DNA from: Apibacter adventoris
Lineage (GTDB): Bacteria; Bacteroidota; Bacteroidia; Flavobacteriales; Weeksellaceae
Assembly (NCBI RefSeq): GCF_002964975.1
Contig: NZ_PSZM01000046.1
Location: forward strand, 248,001 to 312,000
Length of the DNA: 64,000 bases
Direction of reading: 5' to 3'
The stretch's first letter is position 1, and every line of letters starts with the position of its first letter. The notes under the pieces were generated by a model. The model was not told the origin of the DNA and ran no database searches. It saw only the letters and a program-made list of their open reading frames with translations. Positions 26,047-35,885 of the stretch are shown piece by piece. The translations under genes and the position numbers were made by a program.

Positions 26047-26782
26047 CCTTTTTTAGAAATGTAAACTATGGTAATGAATCTATAAATTTTTGCAGATTTT
26101 TATAAATTAACAATTATTGTAATGTTGCAAAATTTATCATTGTTAAATATCCAGTTCCTAACCCTTAATAAATAAAAAATGGTACAAAGAAAATATAATA
26201 ATAGATTAAAATGAGGATACTGTAAATAAAACCTTATTTAGCGGACAATCAAAATCTATTTTTAATATTTTCCGTATAAGTTATTATCAAATTAATTAAG
26301 ATAAACTTTAATTTAATAGATCATCATTTCGTTCTTCTTATTATATTCTATACTCTTTTCACCATAAGCCCATATATTAAATCGTTCATTATTAATAATA
26401 AATTCAAAACTGATAAATTAAATATTTTTTATAGATTATAAGTTAGCTTCATAAAAATTTTACAATTATCTATAGAAAAATATAAAAATTTAAAAAATAA
26501 AGTAATTCAATAAAAAAAAAGAATATATAACAGACTTTATAACTAAAAAAAATTCTAGATACTAAAAATTACAAATTTTCATTATTAATCATATATTTAA
26601 TAAAAGTATAGGTGTATGTATAATATTTTATATTATATAATTATAAAAAACAGTGAATATTAAGTAGAAGGCATGATTTTTGTATCTTTAATAGCCTTAT
26701 ATTTATTTTCCTCTCAAGATATTACAGAATAATCACAGTTACCCCAAAAATATCCACTGAAACATTTTAATTTTTTAATATA
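26047..26782. other. Long AT-rich intergenic stretch
   Basis: About 735 bases, extremely AT-rich, with frequent stops in all frames. I see no gene, tRNA or clear repeat. It may be the scar between the accessory region and the core. Confidence 0.45.
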
Positions 26783-27643
26783 ATGAAGAAAAATTGGTTA
26801 GTTTTCCTTTTTGCATTAAATGCATTTGTCCTTTTTGGTCAAATAGGAATAGGTACGCAAAATCCTGATAAATCATCACTTTTAGAAATAAGTGCTACTG
26901 ATAAAGGCTTTTTGCCGCCAAGAGTAAATCTTACTTCTGTAAAAGATGTAACGACCATACAAAACCCCGCAATTGGTTTACTTATTTATGAACCTGATGG
27001 TTTTACAGAGACAATTGGAGCGGTAGTATATAATAGAGAAGCAGGAGTTTATATGTATAACGGAAATGAATGGCAAAGACTTTTAACTGGTGATAGTTCT
27101 TCTCCTATAGAAGGAAGGAACCTTGTTGGGGTAAAAATTGCCATTAATCAATCAGGGGATGTTACTTTAAGTGGATCTCAATCCTATGGATTGTTGCTTC
27201 AAAATTCATTTGTAACTATAAATCCTAAGTTTGTTAAAGGAATTTGGCCTTCAGAATCTAGCAGTCCAACAGATATTCTTTCTGAAAAAAATGGAGATTC
27301 AGGAACTTTACTTTTTGAAAATAAATTAAATAACCAGGCAAATTTTTTTAGGATCAATTTTGAATACACTATTAAACAAAAAAAACCAGTTTCTACCGGT
27401 TTTTTTAATATTTCCATTACCTCTATAGCCTCAGGAGAGGTTATTTATTCTGATGAAATATTAGTTCCCGGAGGAACAGATGTGGGTAGAAATATACCAT
27501 TTCAGCTATTTTTTCCAACGATTTCAGATGCAAATTCAATAAAATCAGGATATAAAATTACTTTTAATGTAGATACTGCAGGATCTTCAGAATTATCTAA
27601 CAATATTGGAATTATTATGAAAGATATATTAAGAATAAACTAG
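26783..27643 (+). CDS. Secreted protein with flavobacterial GIGTxNP start
   Basis: The 286-residue product has a signal peptide (MKKNWLVFLFALNAFVLFGQ). It is followed directly by IGIGTQNPDKSSLLEIS and GFLPPRVNLTSV, a mature N-terminus widely found in secreted and cell-surface proteins of Flavobacteriia. The central part has YMYNGNEWQRLL, as in those proteins. The C-terminal 170 residues form a beta-rich domain with no Cys and no sorting domain that I can see. Function is unknown; an extracellular structural or adhesive role is a guess. It is monocistronic. Confidence 0.75.
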   Translation: MKKNWLVFLFALNAFVLFGQIGIGTQNPDKSSLLEISATDKGFLPPRVNLTSVKDVTTIQNPAIGLLIYEPDGFTETIGAVVYNREAGVYMYNGNEWQRLLTGDSSSPIEGRNLVGVKIAINQSGDVTLSGSQSYGLLLQNSFVTINPKFVKGIWPSESSSPTDILSEKNGDSGTLLFENKLNNQANFFRINFEYTIKQKKPVSTGFFNISITSIASGEVIYSDEILVPGGTDVGRNIPFQLFFPTISDANSIKSGYKITFNVDTAGSSELSNNIGIIMKDILRIN

Positions 27644-27799
27644 TCGATTTATAAGGTTAAGAAAAATGCGATTATTTCCATAATAATAAACTACAGTATA
27701 AGAGGGAAAACTAATTAGTAATTAAATTATCAATAGTTTATCTTTAATTAAGAAAAACGAGAGATAGGCAACTATACTATAATAGTGTACCTTTGCTAT

Positions 27800-29140
27800 A
27801 TGAAAGAAGAAAATCAAAGCAAAAATATACTATCTCGTTTAGCAATTGAAAGTCTGAACGCTATGCAGTTAGCGACTAAGGACGCGATAATGAAAGAGTC
27901 TGAAGTTGAAGTGTTATCACCCACAGGTTCTGGAAAAACACTGGCTTTTTTAACCCCTATTTTACAATTGCTCAATGAAAGCCTGTCCGATGTACAAGCT
28001 TTGGTGGTTGTACCTTCACGAGATTTGGCTTTACAGATAGAGCAGGTTTGGAAAAAAATGGGGACTTCATTTAAGGTGAATGTTTGTTATGGAGGGCATT
28101 CTATGAATACAGAATTGAAAAATTTAAATAATCCTCCGGCTCTGCTTATCGGAACCCCTGGAAGGCTCTATGATCATATAGAAAAGAAAACTTTTGATAC
28201 ATCTTCCGTTAAAATGTTGATACTAGACGAATTTGATAAATCTCTTCAATTAGGTTTTCATGAGGAAATGAGGAAAATTATCGAAAAACTTCCTAATCTA
28301 AAAAAGAAAATTCTTCTTTCAGCAACTTCCGATGTTGAGATTCCTGATTTTGTTGGAATGAAATCACCTTTAATACTTTCATATTTAAAAGAAGATAAAA
28401 AAGAATTACTTACAATTAAATTGGTTTTATCTCCAGAAAAAGATAAAATAAAAACATTGATTTCTCTTATTTGCTCGTTTAATTCAGAGCCTGCTTTAAT
28501 TTTCTGTAATCACAGAGAAGCGACAGAAAGAGTTAGTGAATTTTTAAATAAAAATGGAATATTTTCCGGGTATTATCATGGAGGAATGGATCAAGAAGAA
28601 CGAGAACGTATTTTAATTCAGTTTCGTAACGGAAGTTTAAATTATTTGGTTACTACAGATCTTGCAGCACGCGGATTGGATATTCCAGAAATGAATCATG
28701 TAATTCATTACCATATTCCGGGAAAAGAAAGCGAATTTATCCATCGTAACGGACGTACAGCTCGTATGCAGGCGAAAGGAAACGCCTATATTATACAATA
28801 TAAAGAAGAACCATTACCCGATTATATTACCAATCATTTAGATATTTTATCTGTAAGTAACAAGAATCCATTGCCGAAACTTCCTGAATATAAAACGATT
28901 TATATTAGTGGAGGAAAAAAAAATAAATTGAATAAAGGAGATATTGTAGGGTTCTTTTTACAAAAAGGGAAGCTTGAAAAAAATGATGTAGGAATAATTG
29001 AAGTAAAAGATTTTATTTCTTTTGCAGCTGTGCGAAAATCTTCCGTTAAAACATTGTTGGAAAATGTAAGAGGAGAAAAAATGAAAGGTAAAAAATATAA
29101 AATTGAAATAGCTAGAAATGTAATTAAAAAAGAAGATTAA
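27800..29140 (+). CDS. DbpA-like DEAD-box RNA helicase
   Basis: From ATG 27800 (a GTG at 27785 is also in frame) the protein has 446 residues. The helicase core has the usual motifs in order: Walker A SPTGSGKT, PSRDLA, TPGRLYD, DEFD in place of DEAD, SAT, TTDLAARGLDIPE and HRNGRTAR. The C-terminal domain (about 370-446, DIVGFFLQKGKLEKNDVG and FISFAAVRKSSVKTLLENV) is the DbpA RNA-binding domain. In E. coli, that domain directs the helicase to hairpin 92 of 23S rRNA during 50S assembly. A role in ribosome assembly is therefore likely. The substitution DEFD is tolerated in this subfamily. Confidence 0.88.
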   Translation: MKEENQSKNILSRLAIESLNAMQLATKDAIMKESEVEVLSPTGSGKTLAFLTPILQLLNESLSDVQALVVVPSRDLALQIEQVWKKMGTSFKVNVCYGGHSMNTELKNLNNPPALLIGTPGRLYDHIEKKTFDTSSVKMLILDEFDKSLQLGFHEEMRKIIEKLPNLKKKILLSATSDVEIPDFVGMKSPLILSYLKEDKKELLTIKLVLSPEKDKIKTLISLICSFNSEPALIFCNHREATERVSEFLNKNGIFSGYYHGGMDQEERERILIQFRNGSLNYLVTTDLAARGLDIPEMNHVIHYHIPGKESEFIHRNGRTARMQAKGNAYIIQYKEEPLPDYITNHLDILSVSNKNPLPKLPEYKTIYISGGKKNKLNKGDIVGFFLQKGKLEKNDVGIIEVKDFISFAAVRKSSVKTLLENVRGEKMKGKKYKIEIARNVIKKED

Positions 29141-29190
29141 AATATATAATTATTTTTTTTAATTATTATTTAATATAAATTTTCAATAAA

Positions 29191-29220
29191 AAAAAGCATC
29201 TATTATTAGATGCTTTTTTA
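29191..29220. terminator. Bidirectional terminator between dbpA-like gene and tRNA-Gly
   Basis: GCATCTA (29196-29202), a TTAT loop and TAGATGC (29207-29213), flanked by A5 on the left and T6 on the right. It therefore works for both converging transcripts. Confidence 0.85.
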
Positions 29221-29223
29221 TTG

Positions 29224-29296
29224 AGCGGAAGACGAGGGTCGAACTCGCGACATTCAGCTTGGAAGGCTGACGCTCTACCAACTGAGCTACTTCCGC
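29224..29296 (-). tRNA. tRNA-Gly (UCC anticodon)
   Basis: A 73-base cloverleaf on the minus strand. The acceptor GCGGAAG (29296-29290) pairs with CTTCCGC (29231-29225), with discriminator T. The anticodon loop CTTCCAA gives UCC, and the T loop is GTTCGACCC. CCA is not encoded. It is a second glycine isoacceptor besides the GCC one at 1027. Confidence 0.95.
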
Positions 29297-29470
29297 TTAT
29301 TTTCATTGCAATTTTACAACTTTTTTTCTATACATCAGTAATTTTATTCATTTTTTTTATGAGTGGAATAAAAAAAATAAATTTAAATTATTGGCTTGTA
29401 GTGTTTTATTGAGAAAATAAAAATTTTAAAATAAAGGATATATGCCTTTTAATAATTTTTAAATTTAAAA

Positions 29471-30415
29471 TTATAAAACTATTTTTTCTCCCTGCACCGG
29501 AAATATTAATTTAATTCCATATACATTATTCTCTTGAAGTTCTTTTTTAATAGTATCGATATTATTTCCCGAAGGTTTTAAATGTGTTATAATAACAGGC
29601 AGGTTTTTTAAGTGATCTTTACCGGCATATGTGGCTAATTTACCAAGCTCTTCCTGTAAAAGAGCAGGGGTTAAATGTCCAAATAAAGAAGTTTCAGGCT
29701 GAGAATTGGGGAAGGATACTTCTATTAAAATAGCCAGTAATCGATGTTGGATAAGTAAAGGAGAAATACTTTTCCAAAGTATATCCAGTTGATTACTTTT
29801 TTCAATACGGTCGGCCCCGGTATCTCCTAAATATAAAATAGATTTTTGATCAGAGTTGATTAAAACGGCAGAACCTATATAGGGATTTCCATGGCTTAAT
29901 TGGAAGATTTGTCCTTGAAGATGCGTGTTTTCTATTTTAAATTTTTCTAGAGGATTTAAAGAGATATATTTATATTTATTCAATATCGGAGGGTTTCCTT
30001 CATTGGCAAAATTGATCCAAGGGCCGTTAGTGAAATAAAAATTTTTTAATATATCGATTACCGGAGAAAGTCCATAAATGTTTTTTGGATTATCTTCCGG
30101 AGAGTTAATAATTAATCCAGCCAAATGATCTAAATGACCATGAGAAATAAAATATCCCTTAATATACTTTTTCAACACAGTATCTGAACTGACTTTAAAA
30201 GTTCCTTTCATAATAGCTTTATCTATTCCGGCATGTAAGGTACCTGCATCCAGAGATATAAATTCATTTTTATCTTTTTCACCTAATAAATAAGCAGATA
30301 AATTACTTTCATCTCTTCCTCCATATATCCCTAAGGGAATAAGATCGAAATTTTGAGCTTGAATAAATGAAAAAGATAATATAAATATAAAGAATACAGA
30401 AGAGTATGATTTCAT
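29471..30415 (-). CDS. Secreted class II 3',5'-cyclic-nucleotide phosphodiesterase
   Basis: The 314-residue protein has a signal peptide (MKSYSSVFFIFILSFSFIQAQ) and a metallo-beta-lactamase fold. GGRDESNLSAYLL near the N-terminus, the metal motif SHGHLDH (His92-x-His94-x-Asp96-His97), ILYLGDTGAD and the closing ITHLKPSG agree with the class II phosphodiesterase (PDE1/CpdP) family, which hydrolyses cAMP or cGMP. Export to the periplasm would mean that it acts on extracellular cyclic nucleotides or is a nutrient-scavenging enzyme. That location is deduced only from the signal peptide. It converges with the tRNA-Gly direction and stands alone. Confidence 0.85.
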   Translation of the reverse strand: MKSYSSVFFIFILSFSFIQAQNFDLIPLGIYGGRDESNLSAYLLGEKDKNEFISLDAGTLHAGIDKAIMKGTFKVSSDTVLKKYIKGYFISHGHLDHLAGLIINSPEDNPKNIYGLSPVIDILKNFYFTNGPWINFANEGNPPILNKYKYISLNPLEKFKIENTHLQGQIFQLSHGNPYIGSAVLINSDQKSILYLGDTGADRIEKSNQLDILWKSISPLLIQHRLLAILIEVSFPNSQPETSLFGHLTPALLQEELGKLATYAGKDHLKNLPVIITHLKPSGNNIDTIKKELQENNVYGIKLIFPVQGEKIVL

Positions 30416-30775
30416 TTTGAAAAGTTAAATATGTACAGCGAAAATAATACAAAGAGTTTTTCTATAAAAATAAAAAATCATAAATTAAAATTGTCACTCA
30501 TATTATGAAATGTCAAAAAAATAAGAAAAAAATTTTTTATAAATAATTCATAAAAATATGTAATACAAGTGTATAGCTACATATGGGGCTATATATAGCA
30601 AGAAAAAAAGATCTTTTAAGAAAGGATAAAATAAAGGGAATCCCTATTTAGAAAAAATATTGTATTTTTGTAACCTAGAAACAAGTTTTTGTAGGTTTAA
30701 CTTCTCCGTCAGTTTTCCAGCCATTATTTGTAATTTATAACAAAAAAATAACTATTTAGGTAGTTAAAATACATT
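30416..30775. promoter_or_regulatory. Promoter and long leader of the RhlE-like helicase gene
   Basis: A TATTTTTG -7 element at 30663-30670 suggests transcription starting near 30677 and an untranslated leader of about 100 bases before ATG 30776. Most leaders in this window are short. A long leader before a DEAD-box gene recalls cold-shock or autoregulated leaders, but I cannot show a defined structure. The left half (30416-30660) shows no gene. Confidence 0.5.
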
Positions 30776-31912
30776 ATGACATTTAAAGATTTAAAAATTA
30801 TTGAGCCTATTTTACGAGCTCTTAAAGAACAAAGATATTTAACCCCGACACCAATACAACAAAAAGCTATCCCCATATTATTACAAAAAAAAGATATATT
30901 AGGTTGTGCCCAAACTGGTACAGGTAAAACTGCTGCCTTTTCAATTCCGATAATTCAATTGTTAAGTCTAGAAAGAAATAAAAATAACAAGGATAGAGAA
31001 ATTAAAGCACTAATTTTAACCCCCACACGGGAGTTAGCAATTCAAATTAATGATAGTTTTACAAAATATAATAAATATTTAGATATAAAACATACAGTAA
31101 TTTTTGGAGGGGTAAAACAAAAAATTCAAGTTGATAACCTTCAAAAAGGGATTGAGGTTTTAATAGCAACTCCTGGTCGTTTATTAGACTTAATTCAACA
31201 AGGATTTATACAACTGAATAAAATTAAGTATTTTGTTTTAGATGAAGCTGATCGAATGTTGGACATGGGATTTATACACGATATTAAACGAATATTGCCT
31301 AAACTTCCTAAAGAGAAACAAACTTTGTTTTTTTCAGCGACTATGCCTCCGGTAATTTCAGGTTTGGCAAATTCTATATTACATAATCCTGTAAAAATAA
31401 AAGTAACTCCGGTTTCATCCACAGCAGATACTATTAAACAATCTATTTACTTTGTTGAAAAAGTTGAAAAAAAAGATTTATTAATCAGGCTAATAAAAGA
31501 AACCGATCAAAAATCCATATTGGTTTTTACAAGAACTAAATATGGGGCAGATAAAATTGCTCGAGTATTATGTAAAGCAAAAATAAATTCTGAAGCCATT
31601 CATGGAGATAAATCTCAGAATTCAAGACAAAGAGCACTAATAAATTTTAAAACAGGCAAAACACAAGTTCTGGTAGCTACAGATATTGCGGCCCGAGGAA
31701 TAGATATTCATGAATTGGAATGGGTAATTAATTATGATTTACCTAATGTTCCGGAAACTTATGTTCATAGGATTGGAAGGACAGGCAGAGCCGGTAATAA
31801 TGGAACGGCAATATCTTTTTGTGCTCAAGATGAGAGACCTTACTTGAAAGAGATTCAAAAGTTAATTGGAAAAAAGATAAAGGTAATTTCTTCAGAATTA
31901 GAGATTGTTTAG
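30776..31912 (+). CDS. rhlE: DEAD-box RNA helicase, RhlE group
   Basis: The 378-residue protein is essentially a helicase core without an extended tail. It has the Q motif YLTPTPIQQKAIP, Walker A AQTGTGKT, PTRELAIQI, TPGRLLDLI, DEADRMLDMGF, SATMP, LVFTRTKYGAD, TDIAARGIDIHELEWVINYD and HRIGRTGRAG. Sequence and brevity match the RhlE group, which remodels RNA in ribosome maturation and RNA decay and often matters at low temperature. The exact member name is less certain than the family. It is monocistronic, with a long leader upstream and a strong terminator downstream. Confidence 0.88.
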   Translation: MTFKDLKIIEPILRALKEQRYLTPTPIQQKAIPILLQKKDILGCAQTGTGKTAAFSIPIIQLLSLERNKNNKDREIKALILTPTRELAIQINDSFTKYNKYLDIKHTVIFGGVKQKIQVDNLQKGIEVLIATPGRLLDLIQQGFIQLNKIKYFVLDEADRMLDMGFIHDIKRILPKLPKEKQTLFFSATMPPVISGLANSILHNPVKIKVTPVSSTADTIKQSIYFVEKVEKKDLLIRLIKETDQKSILVFTRTKYGADKIARVLCKAKINSEAIHGDKSQNSRQRALINFKTGKTQVLVATDIAARGIDIHELEWVINYDLPNVPETYVHRIGRTGRAGNNGTAISFCAQDERPYLKEIQKLIGKKIKVISSELEIV

Positions 31913-31927
31913 TATATAGGTCTGATT

Positions 31928-31968
31928 TTGAAAAACCTGCTTTATGAAACCATGAAGCAGGTTTTTTA
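31928..31968 (+). terminator. Terminator of the RhlE-like gene
   Basis: AAAAACCTGCTT and AAGCAGGTTTTTT form a long stem with a T run ending about 31968, 16 bases after the stop codon. The A-rich left arm may allow use in both directions. Confidence 0.85.
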
Positions 31969-32141
31969 TTTTAGATAAAAGAGTTAGTATGATTTACAGA
32001 TAGTACTATAAATTTTCATGTTTTTTTATGATAAAAAAGTATAATTATACAATATTAAATGTGGTTAATTCATTATATAATAAGTATTTATAAAAATATT
32101 TTTTGAATATTAAAATATTTTTATATTTAAGCAAAAAATAA

Positions 32142-33716
32142 ATGATTATATATGCTTTACCATTAACACAAATAATAACAGAAACATTTACAAGTTTTGA
32201 ATTATTATTAGCAGCTACACCCGTGTTGTTGTTAATTCTGCTTTTAGGTATATTAAAAATGGATGGGGAAAAAAGTGCGATCTTTACTTTAATTGTTACC
32301 ATATTTATAGCTGTATGGGGATATCATTATTCTTTATCAGAAATCGGATTAACATTAGTTTATGGCATATTAAAAGCTATTTTTCCAATACTCATTATTA
32401 TATTAATGGCAATTTTCAGCTATAATGTGCAAGTATATACCCAAAAAATGGAAGTTATTAAAGATCAGTTTTCATCAATTTCAACGAATAAAAGTATTCA
32501 GGTGCTATTATTAACTTGGGGGTTTGGAGGTCTTTTAGAAGGAATGGCAGGTTTTGGAACAGCTGTTGCCATTCCAGCTGCTATTTTAATCAGTTTAGGA
32601 TTTAAGCCTATTTTTTCAGCTGTTGCCAGTTTAATTGCTAACAGTGTAGCTACGGGTTTTGGAGCAGTAGGAACGCCTATAATAGTATTAGCCAGAGAAA
32701 TAGGAATGTCAGAACATTTGCAATCGATAAGTTCTGATGTAGTAATACAATTATCTGTATTAATGTTTTTAATTCCTTTTATATTAGTAACTCTTACAGA
32801 CCGAAGATTAAATTCTATCCCTAGAAATATTTTTTTAAGTCTATTGGTAGGAGGAATTTCTTTAATAGTGCAGTATTTTTCAGCTTTGCTTATAGGAGCA
32901 GAAACCCCTGCTATCTTAGGGAGCTTAGCTTCAATTATTGTAATTATAGCTATTGGTAAAATAACGGAGACAAAAAAAAGTGAAAATAAAGTAATAAAAA
33001 AACATTCTTACAAAGAAATAATTCAAGCTTGGAGTATATATGGTTTAATATTAATTTTTATATTATTGACAGGACCTTTATTATCGATTAAAAAATCGTT
33101 AGACCCTATAGTTTCCTATACATTTAATCTAAATATTTATGATGCTATTTCGCAAACAGATAAAATCAGACATATTAAAATTTCTTTAATAGATACTGGG
33201 GTATTGTTATTTTTAGGTTCTATTTTAGGAGGATTGATACAAGGAGCTCGTTTAAAAGATTTATTATCTTTATTAGTGAGAACCCTATTACAACTTAAAA
33301 AAACCGTAATTACTGTAAGTGGTTTGATTACTTTATCTACTATAATGGATTTTTCTGGAATGATTGGAGTTTTAGGGATTTCCTTAGCTACTACAACTGG
33401 TTTTTTATATCCTTTATTTGCACCTTTGATCGGTTGTTTGGGAACTTTCCTTACGGGTAGTGACACTTCATCTAATATACTGTTTGGAAAATTACAAACT
33501 ACTGTAGCAGATAGAATAGGTGCAGATAAAGGATGGCTGGCAGCTGCTAATGCTTCCGGGGCAACAGGAGGTAAAATTATATCCCCACAAAGTATTGCGG
33601 TTGCAACTTCTTCTTGTGGACAACAAGGAAAAGAAGGGGAGATAATGAAAAAAGCATTTCCTTATGCGTTACTTTATATTATTGTAGCCGGATTGATTGT
33701 TTATTTTGGTGGGTAA
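32142..33716 (+). CDS. lctP: L-lactate permease family transporter
   Basis: The 524-residue polytopic membrane protein has 12 or more helices. It carries LctP signatures: EGMAGFGTAVAIPAAILI, VASLIANSVATGFGAVGTP, FLTGSDTSSNILFG and GATGGKIISPQSIAVA. The family imports lactate (and glycolate) with protons. It has no lactate dehydrogenase beside it in this window. A lactate uptake system suits a host-associated or fermentation-rich habitat. Start at 32142 (MIIYALPLTQ) places the first helix about 25 residues in, as in relatives. Flanking stretches 31969-32141 and 33717-33993 show no genes. Confidence 0.92.
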   Translation: MIIYALPLTQIITETFTSFELLLAATPVLLLILLLGILKMDGEKSAIFTLIVTIFIAVWGYHYSLSEIGLTLVYGILKAIFPILIIILMAIFSYNVQVYTQKMEVIKDQFSSISTNKSIQVLLLTWGFGGLLEGMAGFGTAVAIPAAILISLGFKPIFSAVASLIANSVATGFGAVGTPIIVLAREIGMSEHLQSISSDVVIQLSVLMFLIPFILVTLTDRRLNSIPRNIFLSLLVGGISLIVQYFSALLIGAETPAILGSLASIIVIIAIGKITETKKSENKVIKKHSYKEIIQAWSIYGLILIFILLTGPLLSIKKSLDPIVSYTFNLNIYDAISQTDKIRHIKISLIDTGVLLFLGSILGGLIQGARLKDLLSLLVRTLLQLKKTVITVSGLITLSTIMDFSGMIGVLGISLATTTGFLYPLFAPLIGCLGTFLTGSDTSSNILFGKLQTTVADRIGADKGWLAAANASGATGGKIISPQSIAVATSSCGQQGKEGEIMKKAFPYALLYIIVAGLIVYFGG

Positions 33717-33993
33717 ACATAAAAAAATATGATAAAATTTATATTAAATAATTTTTTAAAAACTATATATACGCTTTTAAATTAAGAGAATTATTTTTTA
33801 CCATATCTTCATTAAATTATATGATATGTATTTAATTTAATTTTATAATTAATCTGTATTTTTACATAAAATATGTATATTTATTTATTAATTAAGTGTA
33901 ATTTGATTTGTTTTATAACAAATAATTTTTAAGTATAATTATACCGAAATTTTAAGATAGATTTTAAATTTATAAATTATAAATAAAAAAAAT

Positions 33994-34668
33994 ATGAAAA
34001 AAATATCTTTGGCATTAGCTTTTTTTATAGGATGTTCTTATATGTTTTGTCAGTTGGCTATTGAAAAAAATGTAGGAGATTTTACTACCCTCAGAGTTTT
34101 CGATAAAATACCGGTTGAGTTAATTTCTTCATCTGAATGTAAAGTAGAAATAAGGGGAACTAAAAATGGAGATGTGCAAGTAATAAATAAAAATGGTGAA
34201 TTAAAGATAAGAATGACCACACTAAAACTTTTAGCAGGAGATAATGTAAAAGTAAAAGTTTATTATAAACAGTTAAAAGATATTCAAGCAAGTGAAGGTG
34301 CTGTGATAAAAAGTAATGACAGGATCGAAGAAGGATCATTATCCTTAAATGTGAAAGAAGGAGCCAAAATAGAATTAGAAATAGAAGTTCAAAGATTAAA
34401 GGCTAATATAAACACAGGGGGAGAAATATATCTTACAGGAGAGTCAAAAGAGCAAGATATTGTTATTACTTCAGGTGGAAATTATTATTCAAAAGACTTA
34501 GATACCCAAAAAACGATGATTGCAATTAATGCAGGAGGAAATGCAGAGGTAAATGTTTCAGAAACTCTAGAAGCTAAAACTCGTGCTGGAGGTGTAATTG
34601 ATGTTTATGGACGACCTAAACATGTAAACAAAAAAACACTTGCCGGGGGAAAAATAAATATAAATTAA
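33994..34668 (+). CDS. Secreted GIN-domain (DUF2807) protein
   Basis: The 224-residue product has a signal peptide (MKKISLALAFFIGCSYMFCQ). The mature part is a right-handed beta-helix-like repeat domain: FTTLRVFDKIPVELI, IKSNDRIEEGSLSLNVKEGA and NINTGGEIYLTGESKEQDIV. This is the head GIN domain (DUF2807), common and often multicopy in Bacteroidota and thought to be a cell-envelope or adhesin-like module. No function is proven. It is convergent with trpS, from which a bidirectional terminator separates it. Confidence 0.85.
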   Translation: MKKISLALAFFIGCSYMFCQLAIEKNVGDFTTLRVFDKIPVELISSSECKVEIRGTKNGDVQVINKNGELKIRMTTLKLLAGDNVKVKVYYKQLKDIQASEGAVIKSNDRIEEGSLSLNVKEGAKIELEIEVQRLKANINTGGEIYLTGESKEQDIVITSGGNYYSKDLDTQKTMIAINAGGNAEVNVSETLEAKTRAGGVIDVYGRPKHVNKKTLAGGKININ

Positions 34669-34776
34669 ATATATGAAAAAGTATTAAATATTGTTGTATT
34701 ATATTAGTATAGGTTGTAAATTTACCTCCCTTTTCAAAAAAGGAATTAGAATATTAGTTTAATTAGTTTAGTTTAG

Positions 34777-34816
34777 ATTGTAGCTAAAGAAATTAATTCT
34801 TTTGCTACAATTTTTT
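34777..34816. terminator. Bidirectional terminator between the GIN gene and trpS
   Basis: ATTGTAGCTAAAGAA (from 34777) pairs with TTCTTTTGCTACAAT (to about 34811) with an AATTAA-like loop, followed by T6. It ends right at the trpS stop codon (34815-34817). Confidence 0.8.
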
Positions 34817-35783
34817 ATTTAAAAGAAAGAGATTTTCTCACTCTTTGTAAAGTTTTATCTGCAATTTTTTTCGTTTTTTCTGCACCATCACATAATATTT
34901 CTTCCAATAAAGGCAAATGGCTCATATAATAATTATATTTTTCCCGAGCCTCTCCAAATTCTCTTAAAAGAACTTCAAATAGAGCTTTTTTAGCATGCCC
35001 ATATCCATATCCTCCAGCTAAATAATTTTCTCTCATAATTTCAGTTTCTTCAGGTGTGGCTACCAGCTTATATATTGAAAAAGCATTACAAGTATCCGGG
35101 TTTTTAGGCTTTTCTAAAGGAGTAGAGTCAGTTACAATTGACATAATTTGCTTTTTCAATTCCTTTTCCGGGGCAAAAATTTGTAGGGTATTTCCACGAG
35201 ATTTGCTCATTTTATTTCCGTCAATACCCGGAACATACATAGTATTTTGTTGTAATTTAGATTCAGGAAGTACTAAAACATCCCCGTGAGTATTATTAAA
35301 TTTTTGAGCAACATCTCGTGTCATCTCTAAGTGTTGCAACTGATCTTTTCCAACAGGTACAACTTGAGCATCATATAATAAAATGTCTGCAGCCATCAAC
35401 ATAGGATAAGTAAATAAACCTGAATTAACATCTTCTAATCGATCTGCCTTATCTTTAAAACCATGAGCCAACGCTAATCTGCTATATGGAAAATAACATA
35501 ATAAATACCACATTAATTCGGTTACCTGAGGTATATCTGATTGACGATAAAAAAAGGTTTTAGATGTATCTAAACCACAAGCCAGCCATGTAGCAGCAAT
35601 TTCATATGTATTTTTTTTAAGTACTTCAGCATCTTTAATCTGAGTCATTGAATGTAAATTAGCAATGAAAAAGAATGATTCATTTTCTGAATTTTTACTT
35701 AATTGAATTGCTGGAACTATAGCGCCTAACAAATTACCTAAATGAGGAGTCCCGGTGCTTTGTATACCTGTTAATATTCTCAT
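34815..35783 (-). CDS. trpS: Tryptophanyl-tRNA synthetase
   Basis: The 322-residue class I synthetase has the HIGH-type motif TGTPHLGNLLG near the N-terminus, the KMSKS motif GNKMSKSRGN at about 191-200, and the Trp-specific VPVGKDQLQHLEMTRDVAQKF. The length is normal for bacterial TrpS. It charges tRNA-Trp with tryptophan. It stands alone on the minus strand, 102 bases from the lspA end. It begins MRILTGIQSTGTPHLG, where the catalytic motif directly follows the start, as in relatives. Confidence 0.96.
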   Translation of the reverse strand: MRILTGIQSTGTPHLGNLLGAIVPAIQLSKNSENESFFFIANLHSMTQIKDAEVLKKNTYEIAATWLACGLDTSKTFFYRQSDIPQVTELMWYLLCYFPYSRLALAHGFKDKADRLEDVNSGLFTYPMLMAADILLYDAQVVPVGKDQLQHLEMTRDVAQKFNNTHGDVLVLPESKLQQNTMYVPGIDGNKMSKSRGNTLQIFAPEKELKKQIMSIVTDSTPLEKPKNPDTCNAFSIYKLVATPEETEIMRENYLAGGYGYGHAKKALFEVLLREFGEAREKYNYYMSHLPLLEEILCDGAEKTKKIADKTLQRVRKSLSFK

Positions 35784-35885
35784 AAATTACTACTTAAAAT
35801 ACAAAATTACACATTATAGGATTTAAAACTGTTGTGTTAAAAATAATTATTTTTATTATGCTAGATAGTATTAAGTTTATAATCT

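Noticed and set aside
29221-29412. 63-codon plus-strand ORF
   Set aside because: It runs straight across the antisense of tRNA-Gly; the translation is an artefact of the tRNA.
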